The notes under the pieces are model-generated. The model did not search any database and was not told the DNA's origin. It was given only the letters and a program-made list of their open reading frames with translations. Shown in pieces: positions 18,076 to 26,469 of a stretch of 59,865 bases of DNA. Every line of letters starts with the position of its first letter. Position 1 is the first letter of the stretch. Position numbers and translations under genes: made by a program. Source of the DNA: an uncultured Nitrospirota bacterium (GTDB lineage Bacteria > Nitrospirota > Nitrospiria > Nitrospirales > UBA8639). The stretch spans positions 1 through 59,865 of the forward strand of contig CAKZPV010000030.1 in assembly GCA_937139405.1 (NCBI GenBank). Direction: 5' to 3'.

Positions 18076-18285
18076 GTCTTGGAGACCAGAAACAGCAAGG
18101 TGAGAAAGAGATGTGAAAGGAAAATCGAAATCTTCAACACAGTACTATAATGCTCTGGATGTTGTCGGTCTTTAATTTTTAAAAAACAGTGTTCTCTAAA
18201 TAAGATTTTGAGGTGGCCCCGCAGTTGTAAATTTCACTAAACTAGGAAACCTTTTCAAAAAAATATAGAAGTAATATTTCAAAGA

Positions 18286-18438
18286 ATGCTAAGACTACAC
18301 CTAAGATTCGAACCTAAACCAAAACGAGTTAAAGGAGTGCCTGACCATTTCGTCGAGAAGGTTCGCGCTAGAAATGGAAACCGTCAAGCAACGCAATCCA
18401 AATCGGGAAAAGCACGCACTACAGTTCATGTTAAATAG
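18286..18438 (+). CDS. Possible 50-residue basic peptide upstream of the Rieske-GltB gene
   Basis: A short frame from ATG 18286 to TAG 18438 encodes a very basic peptide (begins MLRLHLRFEPKPKRV, ends TTVHVK). It ends nine bases before the start of the fused glutamate-synthase gene. No ribosome binding site precedes it, and no family is recognised. It could be a leader peptide coupling translation, or a chance frame. The rest of the 372-base gap from 18076 shows nothing I can name. Confidence 0.2.
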   Translation: MLRLHLRFEPKPKRVKGVPDHFVEKVRARNGNRQATQSKSGKARTTVHVK

Positions 18439-18447
18439 GAGCTAGAC

Positions 18448-20082
18448 ATGCCAGAGACACAACCCTCATTTGTTAAGAAAATGAAAGTGACAACCTGGAA
18501 TTCCCTTCAAGACCGAGTACCAACTTACGCACTCGTTGCCAATGTTGATCTCGTCGTCATACGGTATGATGAAACCGTGTCGGTCTTTTATGGCCGGTGC
18601 TTACACCGTGGAGCCCTAATGTCTGATGGATCGGTCGAAGGTGAAAATCTCATTTGCGGTCTCCATGGCTGGGACTACCGATTGGACTCGGGAATCAGTG
18701 AATATAATAATGCTGAAGCTCTTCATAAATTCACTGCGTGGATTGATAAAAAAGATGATGCCGTGTACGTCGATGAAAACGAGGTACAAGATTGGGAGGC
18801 CGCCCATCCTCAGCCCTTCCAACGTGATGAATATTTAGGCACCTATGCTGATACGCATCCAGCCGAAGAAGAACCGCATGTAGGATTAATCCAGAACTAT
18901 GCCGCCCATGGACTGGAGAAGACTGGTCATCATGGGTTGGTCACAGCGATGGGGGTGTCACGCACCGAACTACCCACGTGGGATGACATTCAATTCGTGA
19001 CGGCTCAATTGGCGACACCTCCTCAACTTGATGACGTGTTAATTGGCTCAGAAGTGGTGATTGGTCCCAACGCGCGGAAACCCTTACGACTCAAGATGCC
19101 TCTCTTTGTCTCAGACATGAGTTTTGGCGCCTTATCAGAGGAAGCCAAAATCGCCTTAGCACGTGGCGCAGAACTCGCAGGCACAGGAATTTGTTCTGGT
19201 GAAGGCGGCATGTTACCCGAGGAACAAGCCGAAAACTCACGGTACTTTTATGAACTGGCGTCAGGGCGATTTGGATTTTCCATGGATAAAGTCAGGAAAT
19301 GTCAGGCCTTCCATTTTAAAGGAGGACAAGGTGCCAAGACCGGAACCGGCGGACATCTTCCTGGCCCAAAAGTCAAAGGGAAAATTGCTCAGGTACGCGG
19401 GCTGAAAGAAGGAGAACCCGCCGTCTCCCCTCCCCGCTTTCCCGACTGGACCGAGATTTCCCAAATCCGTGACTTTGCGAGTCAGGTTCGGGAAGAGGCC
19501 GGGGGTATTCCCATTGGCTATAAACTCTCAGCCCAGCACATCGAGAAAGACATAGATGCGGCCCTTGAAGTCGGCGTGGACTACATTATTTTGGACGGCC
19601 GTGGTGGTGGAACCGGAGCCGCTCCCGTAATTTTCCGTGACAATATTTCTGTTCCAACGATACCCGCCTTGGCCCGCGCTCGTCGCCACTTGGATCGACT
19701 GAATCGGCAAGATCTCACATTAGTCATAACCGGAGGATTACGAAAACCGGCTGACTTTGCAAAAGCCTTAGCCTTAGGAGCCGATGCCATTGCTGTGTCC
19801 AACTCGGCGATGCAGGCCATTGGATGTCTAGGCATGCGCGCCTGTCACACCAACAATTGTCCCGTGGGGATTGCCACGCAAAAGGATCACCTTCGAGCAC
19901 GCCTTATCGTGGAGGAATCAGCCAAACGGTTAGCGCGCTTTCTTGAAACCTCTGTTGAGCTAATGAACATCTTGGCGCGGGCATGTGGGCACACACACCT
20001 CAATCAATTTTGCCTGGATGACCTAACGACGTATAAGCGGCCCATGTCAGAATTGACTGGTATTCCCTTTGGTGGAGTGTAG
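18448..20082 (+). CDS. Rieske-glutamate synthase (FMN, 3Fe-4S) fusion protein
   Basis: 544 residues, start supported by TAGGAG. Residues about 12-110 are a ferredoxin-type Rieske domain: Cys51-x-His53 (RCLHRG) and Cys70-x2-His73 (CGLHGW). After a linker, residues about 165-530 form the FMN-binding domain of glutamate synthase (MSFGALSEEAKIALARGA, GTGICSGEGG, FKGGQGAKTGTGGHLPG, DGRGGGTGAAP). The 3Fe-4S motif is Cys460-x5-Cys466-x4-Cys471 (CLGMRACHTNNC). The glutaminase domain of true GltB is absent, as is the NADPH-binding small subunit. The Rieske cluster probably feeds electrons to, or takes them from, the flavin. The natural substrate is unknown. It is cytoplasmic and heads the cluster with the Rieske-ThDP enzyme. 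Confidence 0.92.
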   Translation: MPETQPSFVKKMKVTTWNSLQDRVPTYALVANVDLVVIRYDETVSVFYGRCLHRGALMSDGSVEGENLICGLHGWDYRLDSGISEYNNAEALHKFTAWIDKKDDAVYVDENEVQDWEAAHPQPFQRDEYLGTYADTHPAEEEPHVGLIQNYAAHGLEKTGHHGLVTAMGVSRTELPTWDDIQFVTAQLATPPQLDDVLIGSEVVIGPNARKPLRLKMPLFVSDMSFGALSEEAKIALARGAELAGTGICSGEGGMLPEEQAENSRYFYELASGRFGFSMDKVRKCQAFHFKGGQGAKTGTGGHLPGPKVKGKIAQVRGLKEGEPAVSPPRFPDWTEISQIRDFASQVREEAGGIPIGYKLSAQHIEKDIDAALEVGVDYIILDGRGGGTGAAPVIFRDNISVPTIPALARARRHLDRLNRQDLTLVITGGLRKPADFAKALALGADAIAVSNSAMQAIGCLGMRACHTNNCPVGIATQKDHLRARLIVEESAKRLARFLETSVELMNILARACGHTHLNQFCLDDLTTYKRPMSELTGIPFGGV

Positions 20083-20210
20083 TAACAGCACTCCCGACCT
20101 CCGATAAAGAATGGATCTGCAATGGGTCGTCTGGAACTGGTAATTATATTGCTCGCTTGTGCCATTGATTTATTATTGAAACAATTTCTTACTGTCGAAG
20201 ACTTACCCTT

Positions 20211-21086
20211 ATGAATGCGGAACCTTCCTCCACTTTTTGGCAAACACTTGGCACAGCTCCCGTGGATGATCTTGTTGATGCGAAAATACAAATGCACTGG
20301 GCCGCGCAAATATTGGCTGCCTTTGGAAATGGCCTTCTTGAATCAAAGCCTGATGACAGTCAGTCAAACCTTGGATGGGTTAATTCCCATGGTGCCTTAC
20401 GCGGGCACCCAACATTGGATGGATGGAGCGTCGGTCTTCGGCTTGCGGATCTGACTCTACTTTTTCTTACTCCTAAGAATACTATCCAGACTGAATTTAC
20501 TTTGCACGGACGAACTCTTCAAGAGGCATTAGATTGGTTGCGAATCACGTATTCCAAGTTTTCAGGAACAGAGTCTCCGCAACCCTTTGTGTTGCGTGAA
20601 TACGATATGCCTTCCCATCCAGTTGGAGAAAATACGCCCTTTCAAATAAATCGTGGGGTGGCTTTTCAAGAAGTTGGTCATTGGTACAGTAACGCAGACT
20701 ACGTCATTCGTACCGTATCAGAGAAGTGGAAAGAAGCCTCACTCATTCGATGTTGGCCGCATTATTTTGATATTGCCACATTAGTATCTTTACCCCTTCC
20801 TCAAAACAGTGGTTCTACTGGAACGGTCGGATGTGGAATGAGCCCTGGGGATGCAAACTATGCTGAGCCTTATTTCTATGTCACAGTCTGGCCATATCCG
20901 GAAAAAGACAGACTCCAAAATCTGACCATCGGAAAATGGCATACCGAAGGGTTCATTGCAGCCGTGTTGACCGCATCCGATTTATTATCCAATGGACAGA
21001 CAGAGACTCAAGCCGAACGTGTTCACGAATTTTTCCAAAAAAGTTCTGAATTTGCCTTTGTAACCTTAGGAATATCGCCCTCGTAA
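20211..21086 (+). CDS. Uncharacterised 291-residue protein in the Rieske cluster
   Basis: A soluble protein with no signal peptide or membrane helix. I do not recognise the family with confidence. It has a Trp/His-rich N-terminal part (KIQMHWAAQILAAFGNGLL, GWVNSHGALRG) and a distinctive C-terminal block, RCWPHYFDIATLVSLPLP ... GCGMSPGD ... EPYFYVTVWPYP, with clustered His, Cys, Asp and Tyr. That density of motif-like residues suggests an enzyme or ligand-binding fold. It sits 128 bases after the Rieske-GltB gene and 44 bases before the Rieske-ThDP gene, in the same direction, so a joint function is likely. The ATG at 20211 has only a weak ribosome binding site (GAAG). Confidence 0.8.
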   Translation: MNAEPSSTFWQTLGTAPVDDLVDAKIQMHWAAQILAAFGNGLLESKPDDSQSNLGWVNSHGALRGHPTLDGWSVGLRLADLTLLFLTPKNTIQTEFTLHGRTLQEALDWLRITYSKFSGTESPQPFVLREYDMPSHPVGENTPFQINRGVAFQEVGHWYSNADYVIRTVSEKWKEASLIRCWPHYFDIATLVSLPLPQNSGSTGTVGCGMSPGDANYAEPYFYVTVWPYPEKDRLQNLTIGKWHTEGFIAAVLTASDLLSNGQTETQAERVHEFFQKSSEFAFVTLGISPS

Positions 21087-21130
21087 TTCAACGATCATTC
21101 ATATTGCATGTATGCAAAGGAAAATCCTCA

Positions 21131-23140
21131 ATGCCCTCTCTTGATAACACCCAGAACACATCCAAAACTCAACAACCTTCGCCACGCCGCATATGGCACA
21201 AAGTACTGGATGTAGAAGAACTGCCTGAAGGTCGTGTCAAAACGGTCACGGCAGGCGTCACGTCCATCGCCATGACCCACGTCCAAGGACAGTATGGAGC
21301 CCTAGATAATAAATGTCCTCATCAGGGGGGACCATTAGGAGAGGGCTCAATAGAAAATTGTTATTTGCGATGTCCGTGGCATGGATGGGATTTTGATCCA
21401 CTCACCGGAAAACCACCAGGTGGATATGATGACGGAGTCCAAACCTATCCTGTGGACATACGAAAAGATGGCATTTATATCGCTCTTGAAGAAAAGCAAC
21501 CTGATGTTCGAACGGTGACCGATGTGATGGCAGAAACAATGGTCAACTGGGGAATCAAATGGGTATGGGGCATGGTGGGTCATTCCAATCTAGGATTAGC
21601 CGCGGCACTTCGTCGTCAAGAACAGTTGGGAAATCTTCAGTTTTTTGGCATTAGGCATGAAGGCGCTGCCGCGTTTGCCGCATCAGCGTATGGGAAATTA
21701 ACTGGTCGCCCTGCGGCATGTTTCTCTATTGCCGGACCAGGGGCGACGAATTTGCTCACTGGTTTATGGGATGCCAATGTCGATGGATCTCCGGTCTTAG
21801 CCTTGACTGGACAGGTGGACACTCAAGTACTGGGACCAGGGGCATTTCAAGAAGTCGATCTTCAAGCGGCTTTTGGGAAGGTCGCCCAATGGAGTCAGCC
21901 GGTTCTTCATTCTAGCAAGCATGCTGAACTCATGAACTTGGCTTGCAAAAGTGCGTTACTACACCGAGGGGTTTCCCATCTCATCTTTCCGGATGAGGTT
22001 CAAACGATTCCCGCTTCAGAGAATACACTGTCCGGAAAGCCCAATGGTCGCATCACTCCTCTGACCATTGCGCCACCACAGGAATCGGTTGATGCTGCGG
22101 TGCAACTTCTTCAGAAATCCAAACGCCCGGTTATCATCGTAGGACATGGGGCGCGGTTTACAATGCCAAAAATTTTGAAGCTTGCCGACTCTCTCAATGC
22201 ACCAGTGCTCACCACCTTTAAGGGAAAAGGATTAATCGCTGATTCGCATCCACTTGGATGTGGAGTGTTAGGACGAAGCGGAACCCCAATTGCGAGTTGG
22301 TTTATGAATGAGAGTGATTGTTTACTCGTGCTAGGAGCCAGCTTCAGTAATCACACAGGCATCACGCCAAAGAAACCAACAATTCAGGTGGATTTCGATG
22401 CGATGACCTTAGGAAAATTCCACGCAGTAGATGTCCCCGTGTGGGGAGAACTGGGCGTGACCGTACAAATTTTTATCGATGCGCTGAAAGGCAAGATTCA
22501 ATCGACTAATCAGCGGGACGATATTGCTAACCGGTGGAAAATTTGGCGTACTGAAAAACAACGGCGGGAACTTGATGATCGAGGGAAGGGCATCAATTCA
22601 TCTTCGATTTTTTCAGCCATGACACGGATAATTCCGAGTAATGCCATTATGACCGTGGATGTTGGAAATAACACCTATTCATTCGGACGCTATTTTGAAT
22701 GTTCGCAGCAAGCCATTCTCATGTCAGGCTACCTCGGCTCTATCGGATTTTCACTACCCGCAGCGATGGGTGCGTGGGCGGCCACACAGGAACCCAACAC
22801 CCCGTTTTCAGGGCGACCAGTAGTTTCAGTGTCTGGAGATGGAGGGTTTGGCCAATATATGGTGGAAATGTTAACGGCAGTTAAATATGAGATGAATATT
22901 ACGCATATTCTTCTTCGTAACAATGAACTGGGGAAAATCAGCAAAGAACAAAAGGCCGGCAACTGGCACGTCTGGCAAACGTCTTTACACAATCCTGATT
23001 TTGCCGAGTATGCCAACTTATGTGGAGCAAAGGGAATTTCCGTTAAGCGAAAAGAAGATTTAGAAGAAGCCTTTACGAAAGCCTTGGCCTATGCTGGACC
23101 AAGCTTGGTCGAAATCCACTCGGACGCGGAATTGATATAA
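21131..23140 (+). CDS. Rieske-ThDP enzyme fusion (acetolactate synthase/pyruvate oxidase type)
   Basis: The start at 21131 follows AAAGGAA; the product is 669 residues. Residues about 20-120 are a Rieske domain with Cys62-x-His64 (CPHQGG) and Cys81-x2-His84 (CPWHGW). It has no extra disulfide Cys, so it is of the NirD/ferredoxin type. Residues about 128-669 are a full three-domain ThDP enzyme: catalytic Glu177 in RHEGAAAFAASAYGKLTG, a middle domain (about 330-440), and the ThDP/Mg motif GDG at 569-571 with NN at 597-598. Such enzymes decarboxylate 2-oxo acids and condense or oxidise the product. The Rieske domain suggests an oxidative reaction passing electrons onward. Substrate unknown. It is 16 bases upstream of a carbonic anhydrase gene. 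Confidence 0.93.
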   Translation: MPSLDNTQNTSKTQQPSPRRIWHKVLDVEELPEGRVKTVTAGVTSIAMTHVQGQYGALDNKCPHQGGPLGEGSIENCYLRCPWHGWDFDPLTGKPPGGYDDGVQTYPVDIRKDGIYIALEEKQPDVRTVTDVMAETMVNWGIKWVWGMVGHSNLGLAAALRRQEQLGNLQFFGIRHEGAAAFAASAYGKLTGRPAACFSIAGPGATNLLTGLWDANVDGSPVLALTGQVDTQVLGPGAFQEVDLQAAFGKVAQWSQPVLHSSKHAELMNLACKSALLHRGVSHLIFPDEVQTIPASENTLSGKPNGRITPLTIAPPQESVDAAVQLLQKSKRPVIIVGHGARFTMPKILKLADSLNAPVLTTFKGKGLIADSHPLGCGVLGRSGTPIASWFMNESDCLLVLGASFSNHTGITPKKPTIQVDFDAMTLGKFHAVDVPVWGELGVTVQIFIDALKGKIQSTNQRDDIANRWKIWRTEKQRRELDDRGKGINSSSIFSAMTRIIPSNAIMTVDVGNNTYSFGRYFECSQQAILMSGYLGSIGFSLPAAMGAWAATQEPNTPFSGRPVVSVSGDGGFGQYMVEMLTAVKYEMNITHILLRNNELGKISKEQKAGNWHVWQTSLHNPDFAEYANLCGAKGISVKRKEDLEEAFTKALAYAGPSLVEIHSDAELI

Positions 23141-23156
23141 AAAGAAGGATTTTTCC

Positions 23157-24014
23157 ATGAATATCTATCGAGTATTCAATGCATCAACAAAGACAAAGAC
23201 CTATCAATCAAGAGCTTCTTTGATGCCGAACATTCTTTTGGTGTTTCTCGTGCTAAGCTCCTTCATGGCCCTACCCGTCGTGGCTTCTGAAAAATCCAAG
23301 CAACTAACCAACACACACGAGACATCATCCAAAGACCTCCAAGCGCACTGGGACTATTTAGGGGTGGAGGGTCCCCAGCATTGGGGAATGCTCTCTAAGA
23401 AATATATGACCTGTGAAACAGGCAACCGGCAATCCCCGATCAACATCACCATGACCCATCACGGAGATCATCAACAAAAGCTGATTTTTCATTACCAAAC
23501 CTCACTACTCCATGAAATGAACAATGGCCATACAATCCAAGTCTCTCATGTCTCAGGATGTCGGGTGGACCTGAATGACCACAAATACAAGCTCCGCCAG
23601 TTCCATTTTCATTCACCTAGCGAACACCATATTGAAGACAAAGCCTTTCCCATGGAAATGCACCTGGTTCATCAAGATGATTCAGGCCATGCATTAGTCA
23701 TTGCCGTTATGATGGAAACAGATGCTCCTCAACTGGTTCTTAGTAAACTCTGGAAATGGCTCCCAGAACAAACGAAAAAAGAAGTCTCGATTCCTCTAGA
23801 GTTGAGTTTGACAGATATTCTTCCTACCAACACCGATCACTACGCCTACTTAGGTTCACTAACGACCCCGCCCTGCACCGAAGGTGTGCAATGGATTGTG
23901 CTCAAAGAACCCATGCACATCACTCAACAAGATGTCGATCAATTCGTTCACATCATCGGCCACAACGCCCGCCCCATCCAACCCCTCCGTAATCGCCACG
24001 TCGATGAAGACTAA
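23157..24014 (+). CDS. Alpha-carbonic anhydrase, exported
   Basis: 285 residues; AAGGA lies nine bases before the ATG. A signal peptide occupies about residues 22-42 (MPNILLVFLVLSSFMALPVVASE). A second in-frame ATG there could be the true start of the signal. The alpha-class carbonic anhydrase domain is clear: WDYLGVEGPQHWG, GNRQSPINI, zinc ligands in QFHFHSPSEH and EMHLVH, and the SLTTPPCTEGVQW active-site loop. It interconverts CO2 and bicarbonate in the periplasm. It follows the Rieske-ThDP gene by only 16 bases, so the two are probably co-expressed; handling CO2 released by, or needed for, that pathway is a reasonable inference. Its stop is 15 bases from a convergent permease gene. Confidence 0.95.
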   Translation: MNIYRVFNASTKTKTYQSRASLMPNILLVFLVLSSFMALPVVASEKSKQLTNTHETSSKDLQAHWDYLGVEGPQHWGMLSKKYMTCETGNRQSPINITMTHHGDHQQKLIFHYQTSLLHEMNNGHTIQVSHVSGCRVDLNDHKYKLRQFHFHSPSEHHIEDKAFPMEMHLVHQDDSGHALVIAVMMETDAPQLVLSKLWKWLPEQTKKEVSIPLELSLTDILPTNTDHYAYLGSLTTPPCTEGVQWIVLKEPMHITQQDVDQFVHIIGHNARPIQPLRNRHVDED

Positions 24015-24029
24015 GGCATCATTGAATTT

Positions 24030-25238
24030 TCAGTCGGAATGAAGAGCTTCGACCGGATCAATGTGGATGGCACGACGCGCTGGCGCAACCCCGGATAATA
24101 ATCCCGTCGCGATCGCCACTAAAAGTCCTAGCATAAGATAGAGTTCATTCACGAAAATCGGCAAGTCTGGAAGGACCAGCGTTAAAGCAAATGCTCCCAC
24201 CAGTCCTAAGAACACTCCAAAGGCCCCACCCAGCACAGACAGCAGCACCGACTCTACTATGAAGATCAGAAAGATCTGTCGAGGCTGTGCACCCATTGCA
24301 CGTAAAAGCCCAATTTCCGACACACGTTCTCCCACAGAAATCCACATCATTGTTACTATACCCAGCGCCCCAACCACCAAGGAAATTGCAGCAATTCCGG
24401 CTGCAGCCAAGGTAACAATCCCCATGATCTCATCAAGTGATTCCAACATTGCGGCTTGCGTCGTAATAGAAAAGTCTTCAGTCCCATGATGACGATCAAT
24501 TAAAATCTTTCGAACAGCCTCTAGCACTCGATCGACCATTTTCGCGGATTGGTACGCTACATCGATTTCCATCAATTCGTCTAAGTTAAACATTCGCATC
24601 GCATTCGCAACTGGAACATACACGGCATCATCTAAATCAAATCCTAGAATTTGCCCTTTAGGTTCCATCACCCCAATCACACGAAAACGGTATCCGGCAA
24701 CACGAATGATTTCTCCCAGCGGATTCTGATCGCCAAACAATTCACGTTTCATTTTTGGGCCAAGTACCGCCACAGCCGTCGCCCGATTCAAATCCCCTCC
24801 CGGCAAAAATTCTCCCTGGCCAATCGTAAATCGCCAAACGGCGGGCATGTCGGCTGTCACTCCAAAAACATTGACACTGCGACCTCGTCCTTCGGCCTCG
24901 ACTCGCCCCATGCCCATCGCCATGGGTACTACCGCCTCTACACCTGGAATACGCGATACGGCATCAGCATCCTCTAATGTAAGTTTATGCGTAGTGCCAC
25001 CTAATATTCCGGGAATGCCTAACGTCTTAGTCTTTCCAGGATTAATCGCCAAGATATTGGTGCCAAATTGTGTGAATTGCGCTAACACAAAATAACGAGT
25101 GCCCTCGCCGATTGCGGTTAAGAGGATGACCGCCCCAACGCCGATCGCAATCCCGATCAGAGAAAGAATAGATCGGAGACGATGTGCCCATACCGCGCCT
25201 CCCGCAAATTGTATGAGATCCATGAATAACATCGTCAC
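24030..25238 (-). CDS. MacB-like ABC transporter permease (second copy)
   Basis: About 402 residues. One N-terminal membrane helix (LRSILSLIGIAIGVGAVILL), a large periplasmic domain (about 45-275), and three C-terminal helices of the FtsX type (MLE-SLDEIMGIVTLAAAGI onward; ending GLLSGVAPARRAIHIDPVEAL). This is the MacB/LolC permease plan without the fused ATPase. It overlaps the upstream permease gene by four bases (GTGA), so translation is coupled; a GTG or an ATG two codons later could be the start. Together with the paralogue, the ATPase and the fusion protein it should form a MacAB-like machine exporting lipoproteins, peptides or small molecules from the periplasm. Confidence 0.92.
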   Translation of the reverse strand: MTMLFMDLIQFAGGAVWAHRLRSILSLIGIAIGVGAVILLTAIGEGTRYFVLAQFTQFGTNILAINPGKTKTLGIPGILGGTTHKLTLEDADAVSRIPGVEAVVPMAMGMGRVEAEGRGRSVNVFGVTADMPAVWRFTIGQGEFLPGGDLNRATAVAVLGPKMKRELFGDQNPLGEIIRVAGYRFRVIGVMEPKGQILGFDLDDAVYVPVANAMRMFNLDELMEIDVAYQSAKMVDRVLEAVRKILIDRHHGTEDFSITTQAAMLESLDEIMGIVTLAAAGIAAISLVVGALGIVTMMWISVGERVSEIGLLRAMGAQPRQIFLIFIVESVLLSVLGGAFGVFLGLVGAFALTLVLPDLPIFVNELYLMLGLLVAIATGLLSGVAPARRAIHIDPVEALHSD

Positions 25239-26434
25239 CGCCTTTGTAAGGCCAGAATGGGATCAAGTTTGGCCGCACGTCGAGCTGGCATCACGCCAAA
25301 TATTCCTCCTAAAATTAACGCCAGCCCTAAGGCGGCTAATATGGCCCATACTGGTGCCGAGGCTGGAACAGCAGGATACATCCACGTTAATAGATACACA
25401 CCACTCATACCCACGAGAAGCCCAACACATCCGCCTAATCCCGCGAGCATCATTGCTTCAACAAGAAACACACCGAGAATATTCCCTTGTGTCGCGCCTA
25501 ACGCGCGTAGCAATCCAATTTCCTCTGTTCGCTCCGACACAGTCACCAACATCACATTCATCACACCAATTCCCGCTACTGTGAGAGAAATCGCACCGAT
25601 GGCTACAAGCACGACTGTCAATGTTTGTAAAATCGAAGAGAACGTAGAAATGACCGCCTTTTGAGTGATACAGGTCACATCTTCTTCATTATGCCGTTGA
25701 GTCAGAATGGCAATCACTTGTTCACAAGCACCATCTAAATCTTTCTGCGAACGTACTTTCACCAATATTCGGAAAAGGGATGAACGATTGAACATCTTCA
25801 TCCCAGTCGCCACGGGAACAATCACGACTTCATCCATTTTGATCCCGAGTTGCGTCCCGATTTCAGCTAAAACGCCAATCACGCGCATCCGCCATTCCCC
25901 AACACGCACGACTTGTCCTAGAGCCTGCTGCCCTGGAAATAACTCGCGCGCAGTTACATGTCCCAACACGACGACAGGAGAACCTCGCCCCACATCCCCT
26001 GGCGGAATAAATTGACCTTGAGCCATTTCTAATTCTCGAGCCTGCAAGAATTCATGGGTACTGCCTATCACAGCGATCTGACGTCGACGCTCGCCATGGC
26101 TCACAGTTTCGGTCCCCATTGCTACCGGTACAATATACTGCGCCGCATAAATATTTCGACGCAAAGCCAGGAGATCTTGCAAGGTCAGATCATTAGGGAC
26201 GCCTCCCATCCCCGGCATGGCTCCAGTCGTTTCTGTTTTTCCCGGAAGTACGGATAACAGATTACTGCCGATAGAGGTAAATTCCTGAATCACATATTGA
26301 CGAGCCCCCTCCCCTAACGCAGTCAACGCCACAACCGCCGCAATCCCGACAGCCACTCCAACAACACTCAGAGCACTTCGCAAGCGATGTCCGACAAGTG
26401 CCGACCAGGCTAAGGAGATAAGATCTAGTAGCAT
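25235..26434 (-). CDS. MacB-like ABC transporter permease (first copy)
   Basis: 399 residues with the same layout as the downstream permease: N-terminal helix (LRSALSVVGVAVGIAAVVAL), periplasmic MacB-PCD domain, and C-terminal FtsX helices with the family signature SERTEEIGLLRALGATQGNIL and the terminal PARRAAKLDPILAL. The two permeases are clearly related and probably pair as a heterodimer, as in Lol systems, rather than as the MacB homodimer. It lies 35 bases after the ATPase gene. The ribosome binding site is weak, consistent with coupling within the operon. Confidence 0.93.
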   Translation of the reverse strand: MLLDLISLAWSALVGHRLRSALSVVGVAVGIAAVVALTALGEGARQYVIQEFTSIGSNLLSVLPGKTETTGAMPGMGGVPNDLTLQDLLALRRNIYAAQYIVPVAMGTETVSHGERRRQIAVIGSTHEFLQARELEMAQGQFIPPGDVGRGSPVVVLGHVTARELFPGQQALGQVVRVGEWRMRVIGVLAEIGTQLGIKMDEVVIVPVATGMKMFNRSSLFRILVKVRSQKDLDGACEQVIAILTQRHNEEDVTCITQKAVISTFSSILQTLTVVLVAIGAISLTVAGIGVMNVMLVTVSERTEEIGLLRALGATQGNILGVFLVEAMMLAGLGGCVGLLVGMSGVYLLTWMYPAVPASAPVWAILAALGLALILGGIFGVMPARRAAKLDPILALQRR

Positions 26435-26469
26435 GGTCTATTCTTCATTGTTTTTTCTTCCGTAGTCAC

